A DNA stretch of 64,000 bases from Campylobacter showae (GTDB lineage: Bacteria; Campylobacterota; Campylobacteria; Campylobacterales; Campylobacteraceae), in the NCBI RefSeq assembly GCF_900573985.1, contig NZ_UWOK01000001.1, forward strand, positions 1,550,001-1,614,000, given 5' to 3'. The position numbers and the translations under genes were made by a program. Shown here piece after piece: positions 10,654-18,968 of this stretch. How positions within the stretch are numbered: position 1 is the first letter of the stretch; each line of letters begins with the position of its first letter. Under the pieces are notes generated by a model. The model saw only the letters and a list, made by a program, of their open reading frames with translations, searched no databases and was not told where the DNA came from.

Positions 10654-11546
10654 ATAAAAAAGCAATAACGGGCGCTATGACGGCGCTGATTACGCCTTTT
10701 AAAGACGGCAAGCTAGACGAAATCGGTTATGAAAAGTTAATCAAAAGACAAATCGCAAACGGCATCGACGCGGTCGTACCCGTAGGCACGACGGGCGAGA
10801 GCGCGACGCTAACGCACGATGAGCATAGAATTTGTATCGAAATCGCCGTAAATACCTGCAAGAACACGGGCGTAAAAGTACTTGCCGGTGCGGGCAGTAA
10901 CGCCACGCACGAGGCGGTAGGTTTAGCAAAATTTGCTCAAGATCACGGAGCGGACGGTATCCTCTCGGTTGCGCCCTACTACAACAAACCGACGCAAGAA
11001 GGCCTATACCGCCACTACAAAGCGATCGCCTCAAGCGTCGAAATCCCGGTGTTACTCTATAACGTCCCTGGCCGCGTAGGCGTAGATATCCAGCCGTGCA
11101 CGGTTTTTAGGCTATTTAAAGATTGCGAGAATGTCTACGGCGTAAAAGAAGCCACCGGCAGCATCGAGCGCTGCGTCGATCTACTCGCGCACGAGCCAGG
11201 TCTATCCGTCATCAGCGGCGAGGATGCGATAAACTACCCTATCCTCTCAAACGGCGGCAAGGGCGTGATCTCGGTCACGGCAAATTTGCTCCCAGACGAA
11301 ATCTCAAATTTGACCCACTTTGCGCTAAAAGGTGAGTTTGCGCGCGCAAAAGCCATAAACGATGATCTGTATGCGGTCAATAAAATAATGTTTTGCGAGA
11401 GCAATCCGATCCCGGTCAAGGCCGCGATGTATATCGCTGGCCTCATATCAAGCCTCGAGTACCGCTTGCCGCTTTGCGAGCCGAGCGCCGAAAATCTCAA
11501 AAAAATCGAACAGACTATAAAACAATATAACATAAAAGGATTTTAA
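10650..11546 (+). CDS. dapA: 4-hydroxy-tetrahydrodipicolinate synthase
   Basis: Condenses pyruvate with aspartate semialdehyde at the first committed step of diaminopimelate/lysine synthesis, 298 aa. GTTGESATL binds the keto acid carboxylate, [10 protein letters not shown] carries the catalytic tyrosine, and YGVKEATGS carries the Schiff-base lysine. The start is GTG, overlapping the M16 gene as GTGA. The stop overlaps the start of the SDR gene by one base. It links functionally with the diaminopimelate dehydrogenase encoded near 58 kb. Confidence 0.97.
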   Translation: MNKKAITGAMTALITPFKDGKLDEIGYEKLIKRQIANGIDAVVPVGTTGESATLTHDEHRICIEIAVNTCKNTGVKVLAGAGSNATHEAVGLAKFAQDHGADGILSVAPYYNKPTQEGLYRHYKAIASSVEIPVLLYNVPGRVGVDIQPCTVFRLFKDCENVYGVKEATGSIERCVDLLAHEPGLSVISGEDAINYPILSNGGKGVISVTANLLPDEISNLTHFALKGEFARAKAINDDLYAVNKIMFCESNPIPVKAAMYIAGLISSLEYRLPLCEPSAENLKKIEQTIKQYNIKGF

Positions 11547-12331
11547 TGAATTGCGAAAACGAATTTAAAGGCAAAACTCTAGTAATCAGCGGCGGAACGC
11601 GCGGCATCGGACGCGCCATCGTGGAGGAATTCGCCGCAAAGGGCGTAAACATCGCCTTTACATACAACTCAAACGAAGAGCTAGCCAAAACCCAGGCCAC
11701 CGAGCTCGAGGCGACGTACGGCATAAAAGCTAGAGCCTACGCGCTAAACATACTAGAGCCCGAGACCTATAAAGATCTATTTTTAGAGATTGACGCAGAC
11801 TTTGACCGTATAGATTTTTTCGTATCAAACGCCATCATCTCGGGTCGCCCGGTAGCAGGCGGATATACTAAATTTATGAAACTTCGCCCCCGCGGTATCA
11901 ATAACATTTTCACGGCAACCGTAAATGCATTCGTAGTGGGCGCGCAAGAAGCCGCAAAACGCATGGAAAAAACGGGCGGCGGTAGTATCATCTCGCTATC
12001 ATCGACGGGCAATCTAGTTTACATAGAAAACTACGCAGGCCACGGCACCGCAAAAGCTGCGGTAGAAGCTATGGCGCGCTATGCGGCGACCGAGCTTGGC
12101 GAAAAAAACATCCGCGTAAACGTCGTTAGCGGCGGTCCTATCGAGACGGACGCACTGCGAGCCTTTACTAACTATGAGGAAGTACGCGACAAAACGGCCG
12201 AGCTAAGCCCGCTAAATCGCATGGGGCAGCCGACCGATATAGCAGGTGCGTGTTTGTTTCTGTGTAGCTCAAAAGCTAGCTGGGTGACGGGCCACACCTT
12301 CATCATCGACGGCGGTACAACATTTAAATGA
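11546..12331 (+). CDS. FabL-like SDR family enoyl-ACP reductase
   Basis: Short-chain dehydrogenase/reductase of 261 aa. The NAD(P) loop is SGGTRGIG. The active site is not classic YxxxK: Tyr163 and Lys170 are spaced Y-x6-K in NYAGHGTAKAAVEAMARY, the spacing of enoyl-ACP reductases. GGPIETDALRAF and the C-terminal GHTFIIDGGTTF recall Bacillus FabL. I infer an NADPH-type enoyl-ACP reductase in fatty-acid elongation, consistent with a neighbour (pgsA) in phospholipid synthesis. In C. jejuni the equivalent position holds a generic 'short-chain dehydrogenase'. The SDR fold is certain; the FabL assignment is probable. Confidence 0.75.
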   Translation: MNCENEFKGKTLVISGGTRGIGRAIVEEFAAKGVNIAFTYNSNEELAKTQATELEATYGIKARAYALNILEPETYKDLFLEIDADFDRIDFFVSNAIISGRPVAGGYTKFMKLRPRGINNIFTATVNAFVVGAQEAAKRMEKTGGGSIISLSSTGNLVYIENYAGHGTAKAAVEAMARYAATELGEKNIRVNVVSGGPIETDALRAFTNYEEVRDKTAELSPLNRMGQPTDIAGACLFLCSSKASWVTGHTFIIDGGTTFK

Positions 12332-12657
12332 AAAAAGCGAATTTAGCCTGCGCTCCTTTGCCGATTGCTTGCATTTTGGGCAAATTTGGCGTTATAAATT
12401 TGATGCGCTTACAGGCTAAATTTGATGAAAATTTAAAATTTACAAGCAAATTTTGCGGCGCGGACGGCTCTTTTAAATTTAATCCAAATTTGCCAAATTT
12501 GCTCAAATTTGACGAAGCGCCGAGCAAATTTGACAAAAGTGTAAATATGCAACAGGCAAAGTCTAGCCAAAACAAGGCTAGCTATTTTTTCGCCTATTCC
12601 CGTGCTGCGCCGTCAAATTTTAAACTCCAAAATCCAAAAGAAAGAACAAATAAATGA
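12328..12657 (+). CDS. Doubtful 109-aa ORF rich in AAATTT words
   Basis: The ORF starts in an ATGA overlap with the preceding SDR gene and ends in an ATGA overlap with pgsA, which looks like a coupled gene. Against this, its composition is dominated by AAATTT words, about a dozen in 330 bases. These give repeated KF, NLPN and KFD peptides (NPNLPNLLKFDEAPSKFD). No domain, signal or membrane segment is evident, and C. jejuni has no equivalent at this place that I recall. It may be a repeat-filled spacer that happens to stay open. Confidence 0.3.
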   Translation: MKKANLACAPLPIACILGKFGVINLMRLQAKFDENLKFTSKFCGADGSFKFNPNLPNLLKFDEAPSKFDKSVNMQQAKSSQNKASYFFAYSRAAPSNFKLQNPKERTNK

Positions 12658-13208
12658 GCCTAAATTTACCAAACGCCCTAGCTTTCCTGCGCGTATTTCT
12701 CGCGCCTCTGATGTTTTGGTTGCTACTTAGCGTCAATTCCTTCTCAGGCGTGCACGTTAGCTGGATGAACTACTTTGCCGCTCTTGTGTTCGTGATCGCC
12801 AGCGTCACGGACTTTTTCGACGGGTTTATCGCGCGCGCATGGGATCAAAAGACTAAGCTTGGAGCCGTGATCGACCCGCTTGCGGATAAGATGCTAACGC
12901 TTGGCGCATTTTTAGGGCTCATGATGATAGACCGCGCGAGCCCGTGGGCCGTATATCTCATCCTCGTTCGCGAGTTTTTTATCACGGGATTTCGCGTCGT
13001 GATGGCGGGCGAAGGCGTAGAGGTCGCCGCATCGATGGCGGGCAAAATTAAAACCGTCTGCCAGATGGTAGCGATCGGCTTTTTAACCATGCAGTGGCCT
13101 TTTGGCGAGCTTTTGCTCTGGCTTAGCGTCGCGCTGACGCTGTATTCGGGCTTTGAGTACGTAAACGCTTATGTAAGGCACGTTAAAAATCAAGCCAAAA
13201 AGGCGTAA
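12654..13208 (+). CDS. pgsA: CDP-diacylglycerol--glycerol-3-phosphate 3-phosphatidyltransferase
   Basis: Integral membrane enzyme making phosphatidylglycerophosphate, the precursor of phosphatidylglycerol and cardiolipin, 184 aa. The CDP-alcohol phosphotransferase motif is complete: DFFDGFIARAWDQKTKLGAV followed by IDPLADK, giving the D-G-x2-A-R-x8-G-x3-D-x3-D pattern. Four or five hydrophobic helices are visible. The start overlaps the stop of the preceding doubtful ORF (ATGA). The next gene begins 2 bp after its stop. Confidence 0.95.
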   Translation: MSLNLPNALAFLRVFLAPLMFWLLLSVNSFSGVHVSWMNYFAALVFVIASVTDFFDGFIARAWDQKTKLGAVIDPLADKMLTLGAFLGLMMIDRASPWAVYLILVREFFITGFRVVMAGEGVEVAASMAGKIKTVCQMVAIGFLTMQWPFGELLLWLSVALTLYSGFEYVNAYVRHVKNQAKKA

Positions 13209-13210
13209 AT

Positions 13211-14227
13211 TTGAGAACAGGAAACGCCATAATCTATCTAGCTAGTTTCGTCGTTGTAGCAGCCGGACTAAAGGCTGCTAGCGTCGTAGTTCTGCCCTTT
13301 TTGATGGCGGTTTTTATCGCTATCGTGGCGACGCCTGCGATAAATGCGCTTGAAAAGCTCAAATTTCCACGCGTTTTAGCCTTTGCGCTAGTTACCGCAG
13401 TCGTGTTTTTATCGCTGGGATTTATCGCAAACACCGTGCTAAAGACCATTAACGGGCTAGTTAGCTATATGCCCGAGCTTCAGAGCAAATTTAAAGCCCT
13501 CGCCGACCACTATCACCATATCTTAGCTAGCCGCGGACTCATCGACCCAAACAGCGTCGCCGCGCCCGCAGACTTTGATATTAATAAACTTTTTGCCGTA
13601 CTGGGCGGGTTTTTAAGAAGCGGTACGGAGCTTGCCTCAAAGAGCTTTTTTGTGTTTTTGCTTGTTACTTTTATGCTTTTTGAGGTGCAGGTATTTTCTC
13701 AAAAAGTCGAGTATTTTGCGAGTAAAAATCCGCAAACAAACCAGATCGTAGATACGTTTATATCAAATCTCAAGCGCTATCTCGCGATCAAGTCCGCAGC
13801 ATCGTTTGCAACGGGCATTTTTATATTTATCGGGCTAAATTTCATCGGCGTGCCTTACGCGCCGCTTTGGGGGATTTTGGCTTTCGTGCTAAATTTTGTC
13901 CCGACGATCGGCTCTATTATCGCGGCCGTTCCAGCGCTTTTGGTGGCACTTTTGTTAAACGACGCGGCGGCTTGCGCTTGGACTGCGGCGCTGTATGCGG
14001 CCGTAAATGTCGTCATCGGCAACTTTATCGAGCCTAAATTTCTTGGCAAAGGCCTTGGTATCAGCACGCTTGTAGTGCTTTTGAGCCTACTTTTTTGGGG
14101 ATTTTTGTTCGGCATCGGCGGTATGTTTTTAGCTGTACCGCTTACCATGAGCCTAAAGATCGCGCTTGACGCAAACCCGAGCATGAAATTTATCGCCGTT
14201 TTACTCAGCGATAAACTCGAGCGGTAA
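13211..14227 (+). CDS. AI-2E family (PerM/TqsA-like) membrane transporter
   Basis: Inner-membrane protein of 338 aa with about seven to eight hydrophobic helices. The family signature is in the C-terminal half (ALWGILAFVLNFVPTIGSII, then NFIEPKFLGKGLGISTLVVL). A TTG start at 13211 follows pgsA by two bases, so it is probably co-translated. Members are annotated as autoinducer-2 exporters, but many have no known substrate and some act in ion or pH homeostasis. I assign the family only. Confidence 0.88.
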   Translation: MRTGNAIIYLASFVVVAAGLKAASVVVLPFLMAVFIAIVATPAINALEKLKFPRVLAFALVTAVVFLSLGFIANTVLKTINGLVSYMPELQSKFKALADHYHHILASRGLIDPNSVAAPADFDINKLFAVLGGFLRSGTELASKSFFVFLLVTFMLFEVQVFSQKVEYFASKNPQTNQIVDTFISNLKRYLAIKSAASFATGIFIFIGLNFIGVPYAPLWGILAFVLNFVPTIGSIIAAVPALLVALLLNDAAACAWTAALYAAVNVVIGNFIEPKFLGKGLGISTLVVLLSLLFWGFLFGIGGMFLAVPLTMSLKIALDANPSMKFIAVLLSDKLER

Positions 14228-14248
14228 AATCAAATTTAAAGGTAAATT

Positions 14249-15361
14249 TTGAAAAGCATTATCTTTGTGGCTGCATTGCTAGCCGTCGGCATTTATGCGT
14301 ATTCTTGGCACTTTTTGATCACGGTTTTGGTGATTTCGTTTCTTATATTTTTCCATGAGCTGGGCCACTTTCTCGCCGCTCGCATGCTAAAAGTCGGCGT
14401 TTTAAAATTTAGCGTGGGCTTTGGGCAAAGCGTCTACTCAAAAACTATCGGCGGCACCGAGTACGCCATCAGCGCGATACCGCTTGGCGGTTACGTTAGC
14501 CTAAAAGGGCAAGAGGACACAAAACCGGGGCTAAAAAACGAGGATGCCGACAGCTACACGAGGCTTAGCCCGCTAGGACGCATTTTCATCCTTTTTGCCG
14601 GACCGTTTTTTAACTTTGCCTTGGCTTTTTTTATCTTTATCGCGCTCGGACATATCGGAGTTGAGAGACTAGCTCCAACCGTGGGCAAGGTGCTGGAAAA
14701 CTCGGCTGCGGCGAGTGCCGGAGTGCAAAAAGGCGATAAAATTTTAAACATAAACGGCATCAAAATCAGCGAATGGGACGAGATAAGCAAAAACGTAAAT
14801 TTAACCTCCACGGCGATCACGCTCGAGCGCGCGGGCGAAATAAAAACGATAAATTTGACGCCTAAAATCGGGCAAAGCATGACGATATTTGGCGAAAAGA
14901 TAGAAAAACCGCTCATCGGCATTTCGCCTTCAGGCGAGGCCGTTACGATACGAAATACAGGCTTTAGCTCGCTCAAATTTGCGCTCGTTGAGACCGTAAA
15001 CGCCTCAAAGCTCATATTTACGGGACTTGAAAAGCTCATCGTGGGCGTCGTGCCGCTAAAAGAGATGGGCGGCATCATTCAAATCACCGACATCACCTCA
15101 AAGGCCGCAGGCATCGGCCTCTCGACCCTACTCATCATCGCCGCGCTGATCTCGGTAAATTTAGGCGTGCTAAACCTGCTGCCTATCCCAGCGCTTGACG
15201 GCGGTCATATATTTTTCAACCTTTACGAGCTCATTTTCCGCCGCGAGATGAACGAAAAAGTCTATATCGGCCTCACCTACTGCGGCTGGGCGTTTTTGCT
15301 CTGCCTGATGGCGTTTGCGACCTTCAACGACGTGATACGCCTGAGCGGAGCGGGACAATGA
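14249..15361 (+). CDS. rseP: RseP-type site-2 zinc metalloprotease
   Basis: Intramembrane protease cleaving membrane-bound regulators and remnant signal peptides, 370 aa. HELGH at residues 36-40 supplies two zinc ligands and the catalytic glutamate. A single PDZ domain follows (GKVLENSAAASAGVQKGDKI). NLLPIPALDGGHIF near the C-terminus carries the third zinc ligand. The enterobacterial enzyme has two PDZ domains, so this is the shorter form common in Campylobacterota. The start is TTG. Its stop overlaps the next gene as ATGA. Confidence 0.93.
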   Translation: MKSIIFVAALLAVGIYAYSWHFLITVLVISFLIFFHELGHFLAARMLKVGVLKFSVGFGQSVYSKTIGGTEYAISAIPLGGYVSLKGQEDTKPGLKNEDADSYTRLSPLGRIFILFAGPFFNFALAFFIFIALGHIGVERLAPTVGKVLENSAAASAGVQKGDKILNINGIKISEWDEISKNVNLTSTAITLERAGEIKTINLTPKIGQSMTIFGEKIEKPLIGISPSGEAVTIRNTGFSSLKFALVETVNASKLIFTGLEKLIVGVVPLKEMGGIIQITDITSKAAGIGLSTLLIIAALISVNLGVLNLLPIPALDGGHIFFNLYELIFRREMNEKVYIGLTYCGWAFLLCLMAFATFNDVIRLSGAGQ

Positions 15362-15993
15362 AACTCGCGCAAATTTTAGAACGTATCGAAAACGCGCGCA
15401 CGGGCGAAGCGGTAAAGCTAATCGCCGTGAGCAAAAACGTAACGACTAAAGAGGTTTTGGAGCTTTTTAAACAGGGACAAACGAGCTTTGGCGAAAACCG
15501 CGTGCAAGAGCTCAAAAACAAGAGCGAAATTTTGTCAAATTTGCCGATCGAGTGGCACTTCATCGGGCGACTTCAAAGCAACAAAATAAACCACCTCCTA
15601 GCGCTCAAACCAGCGCTTTGGCAAAGCTGCGAGAGCGTAGGGGCCGCGCTTGCGGTGGACAAAAGGCTCGAATATGAACTGCCTTGCCTGCTGCAGATAA
15701 ACTCGGCCTACGAAGATAGCAAACAAGGTATCTCGCCCGAAGCTGCCGAGACTGCGTTTTTGCAAATCACGCAAGAGTGTAAGTTTTTAAAACCAGTCGG
15801 CGTGATGAGTATCGGCGCGCACGTAGAGGACGATAAAATCGTGCAAAAAAGCTTTGAGACGACGCGTAAAATTTATGAAAATCTGCAATCAAAGGGTGCG
15901 CAAATTTGCTCGATGGGTATGAGCGGCGACTTTGAGTTAGCGATAAAATGCGGCTCGAATATGATTCGTTTGGGGTCGATTTTATACGCGTAA
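15358..15993 (+). CDS. YggS family PLP-binding homeostasis protein
   Basis: Single-domain fold-type III PLP protein of 211 aa, similar to YggS/PLPBP, which buffers free pyridoxal phosphate and has no established catalytic activity. The PLP lysine is in KLIAVSKNVTTKEV, the region FGENRVQEL follows, EWHFIGRLQSNK lies in the middle, and SMGMSGDFELAI with IRLGSILY near the C-terminus binds phosphate. It starts inside the rseP stop (ATGA) and is the last gene of the coupled run. Confidence 0.95.
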   Translation: MKLAQILERIENARTGEAVKLIAVSKNVTTKEVLELFKQGQTSFGENRVQELKNKSEILSNLPIEWHFIGRLQSNKINHLLALKPALWQSCESVGAALAVDKRLEYELPCLLQINSAYEDSKQGISPEAAETAFLQITQECKFLKPVGVMSIGAHVEDDKIVQKSFETTRKIYENLQSKGAQICSMGMSGDFELAIKCGSNMIRLGSILYA

Positions 15994-16045
15994 ATCAATT
16001 TCGATCCGTATAAATTTAGAAAAATCCACCTAAAAAGGAGCCAAA

Positions 16046-16819
16046 ATGGGCTACGACGTGAGTTATCATCCGATCAACGAAAACGAGATAAAGCAGTGGT
16101 ATTTTGACGCGTTAAAAAGCGCGCGCGAGGGCGACTGGTCGGTCGCAGAGAGGCTCGCAAAAGAGTACGGCATGCAGGATTTTTACGCGCAAAAATACAT
16201 TGATACCCTAAAAGTCGCGCTTGAAACCAAGGACGGCGAGAGCTTTTCGACGGGACACGGTTACATACTCGCCACCGTGCAAGGATTTTTTAGAAAATAC
16301 TTCTACACGCGCGGTACGGCGTTTGGCTTTTTGGCGGAGGAACACGGCGAATTTAAGCGGTATCTAAGCGATATAAGCGGCGTTATACCGCCTGAAATGA
16401 AAGCAAAATTTACAGGCGAATTTGACGGAAACTACTCATCTGGCGCGTTTATAAGCGCAGCAAATTTGGCTAAATTTTGGCAGGACTATAACGCCGATGA
16501 AAATATAAAGCAAAAAGTAGATGACTTTTACGCGCAAAATTTGCCTGCGTTTTTGAGCGCGGTTAAATTTAGCGTAGAAAACGGCTACGGGCTGCTTGAG
16601 GCGACAGACGTGATTATACCCAACCCGATTGATTTAAATGATTCCGAGTGCTACTCAAATCTTTTTAATTGCGACCCGGAAGGCGCGTTTATCTACGCCG
16701 ACACGGCGGCTCAGCAGCTAAGCGAAGCGATGAAGCTAGACAAAAATAAAAAAGAGAGCGATAAAAACGAAGACTCAGGCGGCTTTTTCGGCGCTATAAA
16801 GAAGCTTTTTGGAAAATAA
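16046..16819 (+). CDS. Conserved-looking protein of unknown function
   Basis: Not recognised. A 257-aa soluble protein starting at an ATG with a strong AAAAAGGAG ribosome-binding site. The N-terminus (GYDVSYHPINENEIKQWYFD) is followed by a mixed alpha/beta composition with many aromatics. The C-terminal 35 residues are a charged linker (KNKKESDKNEDSG) ending in a short amphipathic tail, GFFGAIKKLFGK, that might touch membrane. It stands alone, 52 bp after yggS and convergent with flavodoxin. The good start site and clean codon use argue that it is a real gene. Confidence 0.75.
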   Translation: MGYDVSYHPINENEIKQWYFDALKSAREGDWSVAERLAKEYGMQDFYAQKYIDTLKVALETKDGESFSTGHGYILATVQGFFRKYFYTRGTAFGFLAEEHGEFKRYLSDISGVIPPEMKAKFTGEFDGNYSSGAFISAANLAKFWQDYNADENIKQKVDDFYAQNLPAFLSAVKFSVENGYGLLEATDVIIPNPIDLNDSECYSNLFNCDPEGAFIYADTAAQQLSEAMKLDKNKKESDKNEDSGGFFGAIKKLFGK

Positions 16820-16952
16820 AATTTGTATTTTAAGCTCAGAAATTTGAATAAAAATACCAAGTTTTTGAGCTTTTAAATTTAGAGATATCGTAAGCAAATT
16901 TTACTAAAAAACGGCTATCTAAATTTGACGTGAACTCGTTAACTTGGCAATT

Positions 16953-16989
16953 AAAAAACCGCTTCGCTCAAATTTAACGAGCGAAGCGG
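16953..16989 (-). terminator. Rho-independent terminator of the flavodoxin gene
   Basis: A perfect 11-bp stem (CCGCTTCGCTC at 16959-16969 with GAGCGAAGCGG at 16979-16989) surrounds a 9-base loop. On the minus strand it is followed immediately by TTTTTT. It begins 14 bp after the flavodoxin stop. It could also slow transcription coming from the plus-strand gene. Confidence 0.9.
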
Positions 16990-17003
16990 CGGGAAGCAGA
17001 AAA

Positions 17004-17483
17004 TTAAAAATTAGACTTGTTTTCTTCGACCCATTTGTCGATGCGTTTTGCGTAGTTTTCGTCGCCCTTGACGTCAAGTGCTAGGCCGATAAATTTTCCG
17101 TTTAGTAAAAATGCGGAGTGATTAAATTTATATCCGTCCACGTCGCTAGTGCCGAAAATTTGAGCATCTTTTAGATACGGCAGAAAATCCACCGCGCCGC
17201 TAAAAAGCGTTTGCGGGTGGTTAGCTTGATTGCCGATGGCTACGATGGCGGCTTTTTTGCCTTTACTACCGGCTTTTAAAAGCGGAAGTTTCTCCGCCCA
17301 GTCAGACTGTAACTCGCCGTCGCCGTAGCTAGGCGCTGCTGCTATGATAACGTCAAATTTAGCAAAATCCTCCGCCCCTGCGCCCTTAACGTCTATTATC
17401 TGCGCTCCTATTTTACCCGCTAGATACTCGCACGCACTCTTTGTGTGCCCCTTTGTCGTCGTATAAAAAATACCAACGCTCAT
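17004..17483 (-). CDS. fldA: Flavodoxin
   Basis: Small FMN electron carrier, 159 aa. The N-terminal phosphate loop is YTTTKGHTKSA and the FMN-contact loop AAPSYGDGELQSDW is recognisable; AIGNQANHPQTLF is the second FMN loop. The region around 123-135 suggests a short-to-intermediate flavodoxin. In Campylobacterota, flavodoxin accepts electrons from the pyruvate and 2-oxoglutarate oxidoreductases, so its position next to oorDABC, on the same strand, is meaningful. It has its own ribosome-binding site (AAGGAGA), promoter-like box and terminator, so it is probably monocistronic. Confidence 0.92.
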   Translation of the reverse strand: MSVGIFYTTTKGHTKSACEYLAGKIGAQIIDVKGAGAEDFAKFDVIIAAAPSYGDGELQSDWAEKLPLLKAGSKGKKAAIVAIGNQANHPQTLFSGAVDFLPYLKDAQIFGTSDVDGYKFNHSAFLLNGKFIGLALDVKGDENYAKRIDKWVEENKSNF

Positions 17484-17519
17484 TTCGTTCTCCTTAAAAT
17501 CAAATAAATTAATGCCTGA

Positions 17520-17525
17520 ATTATA
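17520..17525 (-). promoter_or_regulatory. Putative -10 box of flavodoxin gene
   Basis: The minus strand reads TATAAT about 37 bp upstream of the ATG, between the oorC stop and fldA. It matches the extended Campylobacter -10 consensus and would give a leader of about 30 bases. Confidence 0.5.
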
Positions 17526-17565
17526 ACGAAATGATACTTAATCTATCTTATTTCAAATCACGCTT

Positions 17566-18126
17566 TTATTTGCCGTTTTCTATGCAAATTTTGGCGTATT
17601 TAAGTCCCAGCTCATAGGCTCTTTCGTTTTCGGCATAGACTTTTTTAGGCACTTTTGAGAGCATTACGCGTTTAACTAGCTCAGTATCTAGGCAGCCGCT
17701 CATCTGCACGGCGACGGCGAGCGCGACGACGCTTTGGGTTATGACGTTGCCCACCTCGTCTTTGGCAATGGAGATGATCGGGATTTCGTAGATTTTCCAG
17801 CGCTTTTTATCCTCGTCGCTAGCGCGAACCAAATTTGGCTCCACGACGATGATGCCGCCCTCTTTTACGCCGTCTTTAAACTGCTCGAAGCTAACCTGCG
17901 CGGTAGCGAGCATAAACTCGATCTCGCCCTCGTTTGCGTACGGATAAAAAATCTCGCGCTCACTCAAGATGATATCGACCTTCGTCGGCCCGCCGCGTAC
18001 CTGCGAGGTGTAGGTCGAGGCTTTGACGCCGTATCCGCCCTCCTCGATTTTAGCCGCCGCTAAAATCTCGCCGGCTAATATCACGCCCTGACCGCCCACT
18101 CCGACGAATCTTAACTGCTTTTTCAT
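17566..18126 (-). CDS. oorC: 2-oxoglutarate:acceptor oxidoreductase, gamma subunit
   Basis: Gamma domain of the four-subunit 2-oxoglutarate:flavodoxin/ferredoxin oxidoreductase, which oxidatively decarboxylates 2-oxoglutarate to succinyl-CoA, 186 aa. The N-terminal GVGGQGVILAGEILA glycine-rich motif and ASTYTSQVRGGPTKVDIILS are typical of KorC/OorC. It is last in oorDABC and its ATG overlaps the oorB stop (ATGA). Confidence 0.95.
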   Translation of the reverse strand: MKKQLRFVGVGGQGVILAGEILAAAKIEEGGYGVKASTYTSQVRGGPTKVDIILSEREIFYPYANEGEIEFMLATAQVSFEQFKDGVKEGGIIVVEPNLVRASDEDKKRWKIYEIPIISIAKDEVGNVITQSVVALAVAVQMSGCLDTELVKRVMLSKVPKKVYAENERAYELGLKYAKICIENGK

Positions 18127-18968
18127 TTTAGCGCTCCAAAATCGATTTTCTCGCCGTCTCTGGCGGCCTTTATCACCATGTCGTAGGCCTTGGTGTACTC
18201 CATGCGCGACTCGTCTTTATGTAGCACTCCGAGCGGAAATTTACCATCCCGCTCATCCTCGCTCATCAAGTCAAATTTAGCCTTGCTCACCGTGCGACCG
18301 TCGATCCATTCAAGCATCTGCGTGGCCTGCCCCATTTTGTTTTTGCGGCCCAGATTTATATGGCAGTTTGAAAATACGTCAAAAAAGCTGTATCCGTCAT
18401 GCTCAAAGCCCTCGGCAAATATCTTTTCCAGCTTTGCAGGCTCTATCACGCTGCTGCGCGCTACAAAGGTCGCTCCTGCGGCGGTTGCGAGCTTGCACGC
18501 ATCAAAATTTGGATCGACGTTGCCGTATTGCGCCGTCACCGTCCAAAAGCCAGTCGGCGTGGTCGGACTGGTTTGAGAGTTTGTTAGTCCGTAGATGAAA
18601 TTATTTATCAAAACATGGTTTAAATTTATATTTCTGCGGCATCCGTGGATCGTGTGATTGCCACCTATTGCCAGCCCGTCGCCGTCGCCGGTTATCACGA
18701 TGACGTGCTTGTCCGGGTTTGCTAGCTTGATACCCGTAGCGTAGGCGATCGCGCGCCCGTGCGTAGTGTGGACGGTATTGCAGTTGATGTAGGAGCTAAA
18801 GCGCCCAGAGCAGCCGATACCAGAGACCACGCATACGTCGTTCATGTCCCAGCCGAGTTTGTCTATTGCGCGAATTAGCGCCTTTAGTATCACGCCGTCG
18901 CCGCAGCCCCAGCACCACAGAGTCGGCATTTTGTCCGTGCGTAGGTAGTTATCGTAGTTAAATGCCAT
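18123..18968 (-). CDS. oorB: 2-oxoglutarate:acceptor oxidoreductase, beta subunit
   Basis: Thiamine-diphosphate subunit, 281 aa. CWGCGDGVILKAL holds cysteines for the subunit [4Fe-4S] cluster. GDGDGLAIGGNHTIHGCRRN and the NNFIYGLTNSQTSPTTP stretch form the ThDP/Mg site. It overlaps oorA by one base and oorC by four. It forms the catalytic core with OorA and passes electrons through OorD. Confidence 0.96.
   Translation of the reverse strand: MAFNYDNYLRTDKMPTLWCWGCGDGVILKALIRAIDKLGWDMNDVCVVSGIGCSGRFSSYINCNTVHTTHGRAIAYATGIKLANPDKHVIVITGDGDGLAIGGNHTIHGCRRNINLNHVLINNFIYGLTNSQTSPTTPTGFWTVTAQYGNVDPNFDACKLATAAGATFVARSSVIEPAKLEKIFAEGFEHDGYSFFDVFSNCHINLGRKNKMGQATQMLEWIDGRTVSKAKFDLMSEDERDGKFPLGVLHKDESRMEYTKAYDMVIKAARDGEKIDFGALK

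Noticed and set aside
12324..12575. 83-aa minus-strand open frame opposite the doubtful 109-aa ORF
   Set aside because: Both strands of AAATTT-rich DNA stay open by chance because the word is palindromic; nothing favours this frame.
14554..15078. 174-aa minus-strand open frame
   Set aside because: Antisense shadow inside rseP with no independent support.
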